Shown: positions 38,095 through 45,467 of the stretch, one piece after another
Position numbering within the stretch: position 1 is the first letter of the stretch
How the letters are laid out: every line of letters begins with the position of its first letter
Source: DATHXC01 sp035459965
Lineage (GTDB): Bacteria; Pseudomonadota; Gammaproteobacteria; Burkholderiales; Methylophilaceae
Direction: 5' to 3'
DNA length: 64,000 bases
NCBI GenBank assembly: GCA_035459965.1
Contig: DATHXC010000007.1
Coordinates: 515,324 to 579,323, forward strand
The notes under the pieces: model-generated
What the model was told of the DNA's origin: nothing
Seen by the model: the letters and a program-made list of their open reading frames with translations, nothing else
Databases searched by the model: none
Program-made: the position numbers and the translations under genes

Positions 38095-38481
38095 ATGACT
38101 CAAAAAACCATGTGCTATTGCGATAGCACAAAATCCTATTCAATCTGCTGCCAGCCATTGCACCAGGGACTAGCTGCAGCAACCGCTGAAGCACTCATGC
38201 GCTCGCGCTACAGCGCTTATGTGCTGGGCCTGGAAGATTACCTGCTACTCACCTGGCACCCGGATACAAGACCAGCCAAGCTGGGCCTTGCTGCTGACAC
38301 GCACACCAAATGGCTGGGCCTGCAGGTGAAGCAGTTTGTGGCTATCTCGGAAGATACGGCAACAGTTGAGTTTGTAGCCCGTTATAAAATCGGCGGCAAG
38401 GCAGAACGGTTGCATGAGTTGAGCCAGTTTGTACGCATGGATGGCCGCTGGTATTATCTGAACGGCACGCATCAAAACTAG
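38095..38481 (+). CDS. ychJ: YchJ-family SEC-C motif protein
   Basis: This 128-residue protein has the family's N-terminal zinc-binding cysteine cluster (CYCDSTKSYSICCQPLH), then the conserved ALMRSRYSAYVLGLEDYLL and the DGRWYYLNG near the C terminus, as in UPF0225/YchJ. It is cytoplasmic and of unknown biochemical role; the NTF2-like fold suggests binding rather than catalysis. Length is slightly below typical. It is 35 bases upstream of a PH-domain gene on the same strand. Confidence 0.88.
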   Translation: MTQKTMCYCDSTKSYSICCQPLHQGLAAATAEALMRSRYSAYVLGLEDYLLLTWHPDTRPAKLGLAADTHTKWLGLQVKQFVAISEDTATVEFVARYKIGGKAERLHELSQFVRMDGRWYYLNGTHQN

Positions 38482-38516
38482 CAGTCCAACCCAGCACCAA
38501 CCCCCAGGAAAAGCCC

Positions 38517-38927
38517 ATGGCCAGCTATATCGAAGACGCTTTAATCCAGGACGAAAGAATCATCCATACCGGCCATATCAGCCTATGGTCGCTGGCCCAC
38601 TTCATCATCCCCGGCATCCTGCTGCTACCGGCTTTCGGGTTGGGCCTGATATTACTGGCAATCGCCTATGTACGTTATAAAACCACCGAGCTGGCCTTCA
38701 CCAACAAACGCGTCATCGCCAAATTCGGTTTCATCAGCCGCCACACCATCGAAATCAACATCAACAAGGTGGAAAGTATCCAGGTCAACCAGGAAATCCT
38801 TGGCCGCATTTTCAACTACGGCACATTGATACTCTCCGGTGCGGGAACCCCGCAGGCCCCGATCCCCGGCATTTCAGACCCTATCCAGTTTCGACGCGCC
38901 TTTATGGAATCGCAGCAGGCTAACTAA
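38517..38927 (+). CDS. Membrane-anchored bacterial PH-domain protein
   Basis: This 136-residue protein has a hydrophobic hairpin (about 25-60: [20 protein letters not shown]) followed by a bacterial pleckstrin-homology (bPH2, DUF304) domain ([40 protein letters not shown]). The family is widespread, with no firm function; some members bind membranes or regulate stress responses. The ATG follows AGGAAAAG. It lies between ychJ and ynfA and may be cotranscribed with both. Confidence 0.85.
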   Translation: MASYIEDALIQDERIIHTGHISLWSLAHFIIPGILLLPAFGLGLILLAIAYVRYKTTELAFTNKRVIAKFGFISRHTIEININKVESIQVNQEILGRIFNYGTLILSGAGTPQAPIPGISDPIQFRRAFMESQQAN

Positions 38928-38947
38928 TAAAGCAGGCAACCATACAC

Positions 38948-39280
38948 ATGGAAATCTTTAAAACATTTGCCCTTTTTGCAATTACTGCCTTAGCAGAAAT
39001 TGTCGGCTGTTACCTGCCCTATCTCTGGCTAAAGCAAGGCGGCTCTGTCTGGCTACTTATCCCTGCCGCAATCAGCCTTGCTGCATTCGCATGGCTGCTG
39101 TCCCTGCACCCTAGCGCTGCAGGCCGAGTTTATGCGGCTTATGGCGGTGTATATATCGGGGTAGCCATCATTTGGCTCTGGGTGGTGGATTCAGTCAAAC
39201 CTACAGTCACCGATTGGGTTGGCGTTGCAGTTTGCCTGCTGGGAATGGCGATTATCATGCTTGGTCCCAGACAAACTTAA
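38948..39280 (+). CDS. ynfA: YnfA-family small membrane protein
   Basis: This 110-residue protein has four helices and the UPF0060/YnfA signature: [15 protein letters not shown] with the conserved Glu in helix 1, and [20 protein letters not shown]. Some YnfA proteins act as small multidrug resistance-like exporters; this cannot be confirmed here. Length is exactly typical. It is 20 bases after the PH-domain gene. Confidence 0.9.
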   Translation: MEIFKTFALFAITALAEIVGCYLPYLWLKQGGSVWLLIPAAISLAAFAWLLSLHPSAAGRVYAAYGGVYIGVAIIWLWVVDSVKPTVTDWVGVAVCLLGMAIIMLGPRQT

Positions 39281-39417
39281 ATCACATTGCCCTGCGAGCC
39301 AATACCCGTAATGGCATCACCGCTGCTGTATGTAACTAAAGGGCAACATCAGTGCGATATCCATAAGCCCTCCAGGGCAGTCTATTTAGAGTACTAAAAA
39401 CTACCAAGGAGCTTGCT

Positions 39418-40587
39418 ATGAAGCCGACGAGTACCGTTCTACTGGAATTCAATCCTCAACGCGACAATCTCGGCAAGGGCAAAGAATTGAGAGATGGATT
39501 ATCGGTTGCCCTCCAGATCGGTGACACACTCTGGGTTGCCAACGATGAATCGATTAGCCTGGAAAGACTATCCCTGCAAAAAGAAAGCAAAAGTGGCAAC
39601 TACAAATATGGCCGCGAACATAAGCAGTTTTGCCTGAGCGATTACCTTGAATTGCCTGTACCCCCAGCAAAGCTTACCAAGAAGCAGAAAAAGACGAAGC
39701 CTGAAGAGTCAGGTTTTGAAGAGATAGACATTGAAGGGCTGGATTACGAAGGCGGTTATCTTTGGCTGGTAGGGTCACACAGCCTGAAACGCAGCAAACC
39801 CGACTTGAAAGATGGCCAAAAAATAGCTCAAAAGCAGTTGGCTGAAGTGAGCGCAGACGGCAACCGTTACCTGCTCGCCCGTATCCCGGTGGTGGATGTT
39901 GACGGGACTTATACCCTGACAAAAGTTGATAAGCACAAGGGTCAAAAACGTAGCGCCGCGCTACTCGATGGCAATGCCAAGGGTAACGATTTGACTGAGG
40001 CACTACGACAAGACAAGCATCTGGGGCCTTTTCTCGACATCCCTGGTAAAGATAATGGCTTTGATGTAGAAGGCTTGGCCCTAGTAGGCAAGCGTATTCT
40101 GTTAGGGCTGCGTGGACCAGTGTTGCGCGGATGGGCAGTAATACTGGAGCTTGAACTCAAGCAGGATAAGAAGCAGCCATCAAGACTCAAGTTAAAAGCA
40201 ATCGGGCCGAAACAACGTCTTTATCGCAAGCATTTTCTTGACTTGGGCGGTCTGGGGATTCGTGATATTTGCGTGCAGGATTCTGACCTGCTGATTTTAG
40301 CTGGGCCAACGATGAGTCTGGATGGCCCTGTCACCATCTTCCGCTGGCCGGGCGGCGCTGAGGCTAAAAGCACTGGGATTAAAAACGAAAGTGTAGTAAC
40401 AGCCGAAACATTACAGCATGTAATGGATGTGCCCTATGGCAAAGGCGTGGATCATGCTGAAGGCATTACGCTATTTTCTCAAATGAATGGCAAAGCCAGC
40501 TCGCTACTCGTTGTTTATGACTCTGCCTCCGAGAGCAGGCAGTTGAGCGAGAGTTCTGCAGTCGCAGATGTTTTCTCATTGCGCTGA
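39418..40587 (+). CDS. DUF3616-like protein of unknown function
   Basis: This 389-residue protein has no signal peptide and looks like a beta-propeller: repeated motifs such as LQIGDTLWVANDESISLERL, DIEGLDYEGGYLWLVGSHSL, NGFDVEGLALVGKRILLGLR and GKGVDHAEGITLF recur about once per blade. These match DUF3616 proteins as I recall them; the function is unknown. A clear ribosome binding site (AAGGAG) precedes the ATG. It ends 9 bases from the convergent cpxA. The 137-base gap before it shows nothing recognisable. Confidence 0.75.
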   Translation: MKPTSTVLLEFNPQRDNLGKGKELRDGLSVALQIGDTLWVANDESISLERLSLQKESKSGNYKYGREHKQFCLSDYLELPVPPAKLTKKQKKTKPEESGFEEIDIEGLDYEGGYLWLVGSHSLKRSKPDLKDGQKIAQKQLAEVSADGNRYLLARIPVVDVDGTYTLTKVDKHKGQKRSAALLDGNAKGNDLTEALRQDKHLGPFLDIPGKDNGFDVEGLALVGKRILLGLRGPVLRGWAVILELELKQDKKQPSRLKLKAIGPKQRLYRKHFLDLGGLGIRDICVQDSDLLILAGPTMSLDGPVTIFRWPGGAEAKSTGIKNESVVTAETLQHVMDVPYGKGVDHAEGITLFSQMNGKASSLLVVYDSASESRQLSESSAVADVFSLR

Positions 40588-40596
40588 GTAACTGAT

Positions 40597-42126
40597 TTAA
40601 ACATCCGCTCTCATCGAAAAATAAGGCAATGCAATCTCCACCACTAACCCACCGTTAGGCCGATTCCTTGCCACAATCGTCCCGCCATGGGCTTCCACTA
40701 CCTGTTTGGCTATCGCAAGCCCTACCCCATGGCCATCGCCATTATTGGCAGTGCTGCCACGTACAAAGGGATGAAAGATACTTTCCAGCTCGCCCGGTGG
40801 CACGCCCGGGCCCTGGTCGCTGATGGTAAGGCTCATCAGTTTCGCTGCCGGGTCATGATTAACTTCAAGCCTGATATCACCGCCGGGTGGGCTATATTTA
40901 AGGGCGTTGCGCACAATATTTTCTACTGCGCGGTGTAACAGATCAGGTTGTCCCTGCAACACAAAATGTGCGTTTGGCACCAGCCACACTTCTGGATGTT
41001 CAGCCTGCGGCTGCTGGGCAGAAGCATGAGTGGCATCAGCCTCGTACTGGGCATCTTCCACCACACTTGCGAGCAGCTCGTTCACATCAATTTTTTCTTT
41101 TTGGATATTGATGACGCCCGACTCCAACCGTGACAACTCCAGCAATTCACCCACAAGCCTGTCCATACGGATGGATTCACGCTCTATACGATCCAGTGAG
41201 GTCGGTATCTTTTCAGGACTCTGCCGGGCCAGGCCTACTGCCATCTGCAGACGCGCCAGTGGTGAGCGTAGCTCATGCGAAACATGATGTAGCAGACGCG
41301 TCTGGCCCTGTAACAAACTACCGATGCGCCCTGCCATGGAGTCGAAATCGCGGCCAAGATCAGCCAGCTCATCACGACGGCTGCCCATGGCCTTGCCCAC
41401 ACGGGTATCGAGGTGGCCATTAGCGGCTTCTTCAAACGCTTTGCGCAAATTTTTAATCGGTTTGGAAAAATACCAGGCCAGCAATGCTGCAAAGAACAGG
41501 CTTACAAACCCCCCAGCCATCATAGGCTTGAACGGGAACAGCTGAAGTGGCCTGGGGCGTGGCGGACGATCCTCCCGCATGCCTTCTGGAGGTGGTGGTG
41601 CATCTTTATTCATGCCCTCAGCATTATCCGGCTGATTAGCGCCAGCTTGAGTCTCACTGGACTGATGACTTTCTTTCGATGGATCACCGTCACGATTGCC
41701 AGCAACCCTTGTTGCATTTTTCGGTTCATACCTGGGCACAAATAACAGGTATTCATGACCATCACTTGCCTTGATACGCTTGATGTAACGCTCATTACCA
41801 ACCGACTCGACCAGCTCGGTAGCCTCGGTTAAAGTAGCTTCAGGCAGCGCTCGCTGCAAAAGCTCGCGTCCCGTCTCATCCACAGCGTAGACCTGTGGGG
41901 CACGGCGATATTGCCAGCCCTTTAATAGTTTGTTCAGGGCATCGACACCGCCATACTCCAAGGTGGCGGATGCGGCCTCGACCACTGAACGTGCTGGCGG
42001 GCTGGCCTCCACACCTGCCAGCTCATGGTTGCGGCTGTTGATCCAGATGGTAAGACCAACCCCGACCAATGCCGTGAGTTGCGCCAGGAAAAAGAAAAAG
42101 AAGAACTTCCAGAATAACCTGCCCAT
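40597..42126 (-). CDS. cpxA: Sensor histidine kinase, CpxA-like
   Basis: This 509-residue kinase has helix 1 (about 8-28), a periplasmic sensor, helix 2 (about 200-220), HAMP (about 220-275, SKPIKNLRKAFEEAANGHLD), HisKA with the phospho-histidine in HHVSHELRSPLARL, and a HATPase domain (VENIVRNALKYSPPGG, DQGPGV, GHGVGLAIAK). The order, the RSPLARLQ box and the gene arrangement facing a Spy-like gene suggest CpxA, the envelope-stress sensor. An unusual disordered segment rich in Gln, Asn, Pro and acidic residues (about 150-195, including DAPPPPEGMREDRPP) lies just before helix 2. It starts 5 bases after the cpxR stop. Confidence 0.85.
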   Translation of the reverse strand: MGRLFWKFFFFFFLAQLTALVGVGLTIWINSRNHELAGVEASPPARSVVEAASATLEYGGVDALNKLLKGWQYRRAPQVYAVDETGRELLQRALPEATLTEATELVESVGNERYIKRIKASDGHEYLLFVPRYEPKNATRVAGNRDGDPSKESHQSSETQAGANQPDNAEGMNKDAPPPPEGMREDRPPRPRPLQLFPFKPMMAGGFVSLFFAALLAWYFSKPIKNLRKAFEEAANGHLDTRVGKAMGSRRDELADLGRDFDSMAGRIGSLLQGQTRLLHHVSHELRSPLARLQMAVGLARQSPEKIPTSLDRIERESIRMDRLVGELLELSRLESGVINIQKEKIDVNELLASVVEDAQYEADATHASAQQPQAEHPEVWLVPNAHFVLQGQPDLLHRAVENIVRNALKYSPPGGDIRLEVNHDPAAKLMSLTISDQGPGVPPGELESIFHPFVRGSTANNGDGHGVGLAIAKQVVEAHGGTIVARNRPNGGLVVEIALPYFSMRADV

Positions 42127-42131
42127 TTTGC

Positions 42132-42821
42132 CTAATGATCCTTAACCAGTTGGTAGCCCATGCGATATACGGTCTGGATGCAATGATGCCCATCGGCAAA
42201 GCCACCAAGCTTCTGGCGGATGCTGCTGAGGTGTACGTCTATGCTGCGGTCAAACCTGGCCATGGGCCTGCCCAGCCCTTGCAATGACAGATCATTTTTG
42301 CTCACCACATGCCCGGCATTACGCACCAGCACTTCCAGCAGGTTGAATTCGGTGCTCGTCAATTCAATGGTATTGCCTGCCCATTCGGTACGGCGCTGCT
42401 CAGGCCAGATGGAAAGCTCGCCCACTGTTAACTGCAGCGCCTGGTTCGCATTAGCGTTAACCTGGGTGCGGCGCAAAATGGCACGGATACGTGCCACCAA
42501 CTCGCGCGGCGTGCAGGGTTTAGGCACATAGTCATCCGCACCGAGCTCTAGCCCGGCAATACGGTCAGCGTCGTCACCCTTGGCGGTGAGCATGAGTACA
42601 GGCGTATTGCTGTGGGCGCGTATTTTGCGCAGGGTTTCGATACCGTTGAGCTTGGGCATCATGATATCCAGCACCACGATGTCAAATTGACCGGCTAGCG
42701 CATATTGCGCACCAGCCTCGCCATCGTAGGCGACTGTGGTATCGAAACCTTCTTGCTCGACATACTCCTTGAGCATGCCGACCAGTTCCACATCATCATC
42801 AATCAATAATACTTTGCTCAT
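42132..42821 (-). CDS. cpxR: OmpR-family response regulator, CpxR-like
   Basis: This 229-residue regulator has a receiver domain with LLIDDDVELVGM, the phospho-acceptor Asp in IVVLDIMMPKLNG (about 52), TAKGDDADRI and the KPCTPRELVARI switch lysine, then an OmpR winged helix (about 130-228: LTSTEFNLLEVLVRNAG, SIDVHLSSIRQKLGG). It resembles CpxR, which activates envelope-repair genes when phosphorylated. Matching TTTAC-N5-TTTAC boxes lie upstream of it and of the divergent cpxP-like gene, which fits autoregulation. It is cotranscribed with cpxA. Confidence 0.88.
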   Translation of the reverse strand: MSKVLLIDDDVELVGMLKEYVEQEGFDTTVAYDGEAGAQYALAGQFDIVVLDIMMPKLNGIETLRKIRAHSNTPVLMLTAKGDDADRIAGLELGADDYVPKPCTPRELVARIRAILRRTQVNANANQALQLTVGELSIWPEQRRTEWAGNTIELTSTEFNLLEVLVRNAGHVVSKNDLSLQGLGRPMARFDRSIDVHLSSIRQKLGGFADGHHCIQTVYRMGYQLVKDH

Positions 42822-42935
42822 TTTTCCTGCTCTTTTTTAAAGACACGCCCTTAAAAGCTGGCTAAAAGTCGATCTCGGATTTTGGTCATCATCATAGCGA
42901 TTTAAAAGTCAGGCTTACAACTGTAAAGCGGGCAA

Positions 42936-42950
42936 TTTACCTATTTTTAC
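42936..42950 (-). promoter_or_regulatory. CpxR box 1
   Basis: TTTAC-CTATT-TTTAC is the exact inverse of the CpxR consensus GTAAA-N5-GTAAA. It lies 115 bases upstream of cpxR, in the cpxR/cpxP-like divergent region. Confidence 0.75.
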
Positions 42951-42999
42951 AAAGAGATAAATCAAAGCCATAGTTTCTCTTCTATCAATTTTAATTTCC

Positions 43000-43020
43000 T
43001 TTACCAGTCTTTACTTTTAC
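43000..43020 (-). promoter_or_regulatory. CpxR box 2
   Basis: TTTAC-CAGTC-TTTAC (43000-43014) again matches the inverted CpxR consensus exactly, with a third TTTAC immediately after (43016-43020) and a fourth at 43031-43035. Two perfect boxes in one divergent region support the Cpx assignment. Confidence 0.75.
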
Positions 43021-43125
43021 TTAACACCAATTTACAGATAGTCCACGCAAAATGCAGTTGTCGCAATCGACAACGATTAACAGCGCTTGCGAAGATGAAA
43101 GTCCAAACATAGATAAGGAAGCGAC

Positions 43126-43215
43126 ATGAACAGACTACAAACCATGCTGACAACAAGCCAGGGAATAAAGTTGACCTGCGATGCAGAGGCTCGTTCATAC
43201 CCACAAGATACCTAA
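43126..43215 (+). CDS. Possible 29-residue small protein between cpxR and the cpxP-like gene
   Basis: A 29-codon frame (MNRLQTMLTTSQGI..., ending YPQDT) starts at an ATG with AAGGAA six bases upstream, inside the Cpx-controlled region and 80 bases before the cpxP-like gene. It is polar, with no membrane segment or recognised motif. It could be a leader peptide or a small stress protein in the CpxP transcript, or chance. Support is limited to the ribosome binding site and location. Confidence 0.3.
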   Translation: MNRLQTMLTTSQGIKLTCDAEARSYPQDT

Positions 43216-43294
43216 CTACGTTTACGCATAAACACATTGATTTAATAATATTTTTTTACAACCCCTATTTTTCACAACAGACAAAGGAAACATC

Positions 43295-43891
43295 ATGAAA
43301 ACCATTTTCAATTTAAAAAGAATACTGGCTATCGGCTTTATCACACTGGCAATACCTTTGGCATTACAGGCTGAACCTCTAGCTCAAGGACCTGATAGCC
43401 AGGGATCTGGCAAACACATGAATGGCCGTCATGGCCCCGCTTGTGATGGCCATCGTGGTGGGCCTAAGGATGGTGCGCGTGATGGAAAATTCACGCATGG
43501 CATTCCACCCTATTTAAGAGGGGTAGACCTGACAGAAGCACAACGCGACAAACTGTTTAACCTGATGTATGCACAGATACCCACTATGCGCGAACAAGGC
43601 AAGCTGCGCCACAAGACCATGCAAGAGCTGCGCGCGGTTTCTAATGCTGAATCATTTGACGATGCCAAGGCGCAACAATTAGCCGCTCAACTGGCTAGCA
43701 TTGAAAAAGACATGGTACTGGCACGTGCACGTAATGATGCCAAGGTATTTGCAATACTGACCCCTGAACAACGCAAGCAGGTAGAGGATGCAAGGAAGGC
43801 ACGTGAAGAACGTGGTCATGGCGAACCGGTGAATTTCAAGGGCCGTGATATGCATGACCACCGCCATGCGCCGCGCCAGATCAACTCATAA
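43295..43891 (+). CDS. CpxP/Spy-like periplasmic chaperone
   Basis: This 198-residue protein has a signal peptide (RILAIGFITLAIPLALQA), a His/Gly-rich N-terminal linker (HMNGRHGPACDGHRGGPKDG) and the CpxP/Spy core with two LTxxQ motifs (VDLTEAQRDKLFNLMY about residue 75; ILTPEQRKQVEDARK about 150). Such proteins are periplasmic chaperones or inhibitors of CpxA. The His-rich linker and a His-rich C terminus (DMHDHRHAP) may bind metal. It faces cpxRA across a region with two CpxR boxes, the arrangement found in E. coli. AAAGGAA precedes the ATG. Confidence 0.85.
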   Translation: MKTIFNLKRILAIGFITLAIPLALQAEPLAQGPDSQGSGKHMNGRHGPACDGHRGGPKDGARDGKFTHGIPPYLRGVDLTEAQRDKLFNLMYAQIPTMREQGKLRHKTMQELRAVSNAESFDDAKAQQLAAQLASIEKDMVLARARNDAKVFAILTPEQRKQVEDARKAREERGHGEPVNFKGRDMHDHRHAPRQINS

Positions 43892-43924
43892 AGCGTATTG
43901 CGTATAAATCAGGTAATGCCTACC

Positions 43925-43958
43925 AGGGTAGATTAGCACTTAAGTGCTAATCTACCCT
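43925..43958. repeat. Perfect 34-bp palindrome after the cpxP-like gene
   Basis: The half AGGGTAGATTAGCACTT is followed directly by its exact complement, giving a perfect 34-bp palindrome 33 bases past the cpxP-like stop. In RNA it would form a long hairpin. The following bases (CTCTCTCATTCTTA) are pyrimidine-rich but have no clean U-run, so it may be an inefficient or rho-aided terminator, a 3' stabilising hairpin, or a protein site. The rest of the 252-base gap up to the FadL-type gene shows nothing recognisable. Confidence 0.8.
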
Positions 43959-44143
43959 CTCTCATTCTTATCCTGCGAACTACCCTGCCTGAAACTATCA
44001 CCAAACCCTTGGACTGCATCTCATAATAGTTATCCACCAGCTGCATAATGGCTAGCGCCTTCAATCAGGCGTAGACTTTACTAAACTCAGATGTGAAAAC
44101 CTTACACTGAATTTCTGCCATTGTGAACCGTTAACGATTACAT

Positions 44144-45421
44144 ATGATGCGCATATTAGCTCTTGTGTTATTAACCGGGTTGGCCATAGAGGCCCAGGCA
44201 GCTGGCTTTGCCTTAAACGAGCAAAGCACTAGTGGCTTGGGCAATTCTTTTGCGGGTGGCGCAGCGTCGGCAGAAGATGCCAGCAGCCAGTTTTTCAACC
44301 CTGCCAGCATGACTTACCTGCCGGATAGCCAGATCGTGGTAGCCGTGCATGCCATCCGCCCCTCTGCAAACTTTAGCAATAACGGCTCACGCTCTGCCGC
44401 CAGCACATTGACACCGGGTGGCGATGGAGGCGACCCAGGCGCTTGGGCATTTGTACCCAATATCTATTACACCAAGGCACTCAACGAAACAATCAGGCTA
44501 GGCCTAAGCATCAATGCGCCTTTTGGTTTAAAGACGGATTACGAAAAAGATTGGGTGGGTCGCTATCAGGGGATTAAATCTGACCTCAGTACCCTCAACA
44601 TTAACCCCTCAGTAGCATTCAAGCTGAATGACAGATTGTCATGGGGACTTGGCGTATCAGCCATGCAGGCCCGCGCCGAATTGACCAGCGCTATCAACCT
44701 GGGCGCGCTGATACCCGGCGCGAGTGATGGGGCCGTTCAGATTAAAGGGGATGACTGGGGATTTGGCTGGAATACAGGAATGATATTTCAACTCACTGAG
44801 GATACGCGTTTAGGGCTGGCGTATCGCTCAAAAGTGCACCAGACGCTGGAAGGCAATGTCAATTTCGGCAACGTACCGCCGCTGCTAGCCTTTGCCGATA
44901 GCAAAGCCAGCGCAAAAATCACCATGCCGGATACATTTTCTGCCTCTGTGTTTCATCGCCTGAATAAGCAATGGGATGTAATGGCAGATGCAACATGGAC
45001 CAACTGGAGCTCATTTCAGGATCTCACAGCGATCCGCACCAATGGCGTACTCTCAGGCAGCATTATTGCCAGCACCCCGCATAACTGGCAAGACACCATG
45101 CGCTATGCTTTTGGCGCGACTTATCATTATGACGAAAAGCTTAAGTTCCGCACTGGCGTATCTTACGACGAAACCCCGGTAGGCAATCGCATGCGCACTG
45201 CACGCATTCCCGATAATGACCGCATCTCAATGTCGTTTGGTGTCAGCTACAGATACTCAGCCAACAGCACTTTTGACCTTGGTTATTCCCACCTTTTCTT
45301 GCGCGAGACCAGCATCAACAAACGCAACGATACCGACATACCGGCATTAGCCGACACTTTAACTGGTCATTACAACACCAGGTTCGATTCGCTCAGCTTG
45401 CAATATGTGTATACGTTTTAA
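44144..45421 (+). CDS. FadL-family outer-membrane transport protein
   Basis: This 425-residue protein has a signal peptide (LALVLLTGLAIEAQA), the FadL N-terminal hatch sequence GFALNEQSTSGLGNSFAGGA directly after cleavage, the NPASMTYLP motif and a barrel ending in an aromatic strand (LSLQYVYTF). FadL-type channels take up long-chain fatty acids or aromatic hydrocarbons by lateral diffusion. The substrate is unknown and there is no degradation operon beside it. The start is one of two successive ATG codons. Confidence 0.9.
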   Translation: MMRILALVLLTGLAIEAQAAGFALNEQSTSGLGNSFAGGAASAEDASSQFFNPASMTYLPDSQIVVAVHAIRPSANFSNNGSRSAASTLTPGGDGGDPGAWAFVPNIYYTKALNETIRLGLSINAPFGLKTDYEKDWVGRYQGIKSDLSTLNINPSVAFKLNDRLSWGLGVSAMQARAELTSAINLGALIPGASDGAVQIKGDDWGFGWNTGMIFQLTEDTRLGLAYRSKVHQTLEGNVNFGNVPPLLAFADSKASAKITMPDTFSASVFHRLNKQWDVMADATWTNWSSFQDLTAIRTNGVLSGSIIASTPHNWQDTMRYAFGATYHYDEKLKFRTGVSYDETPVGNRMRTARIPDNDRISMSFGVSYRYSANSTFDLGYSHLFLRETSINKRNDTDIPALADTLTGHYNTRFDSLSLQYVYTF

Positions 45422-45467
45422 CAAAAATTTAATAGTGGCGGCTACTTAACGCTCGAGGAGTTGAGAA

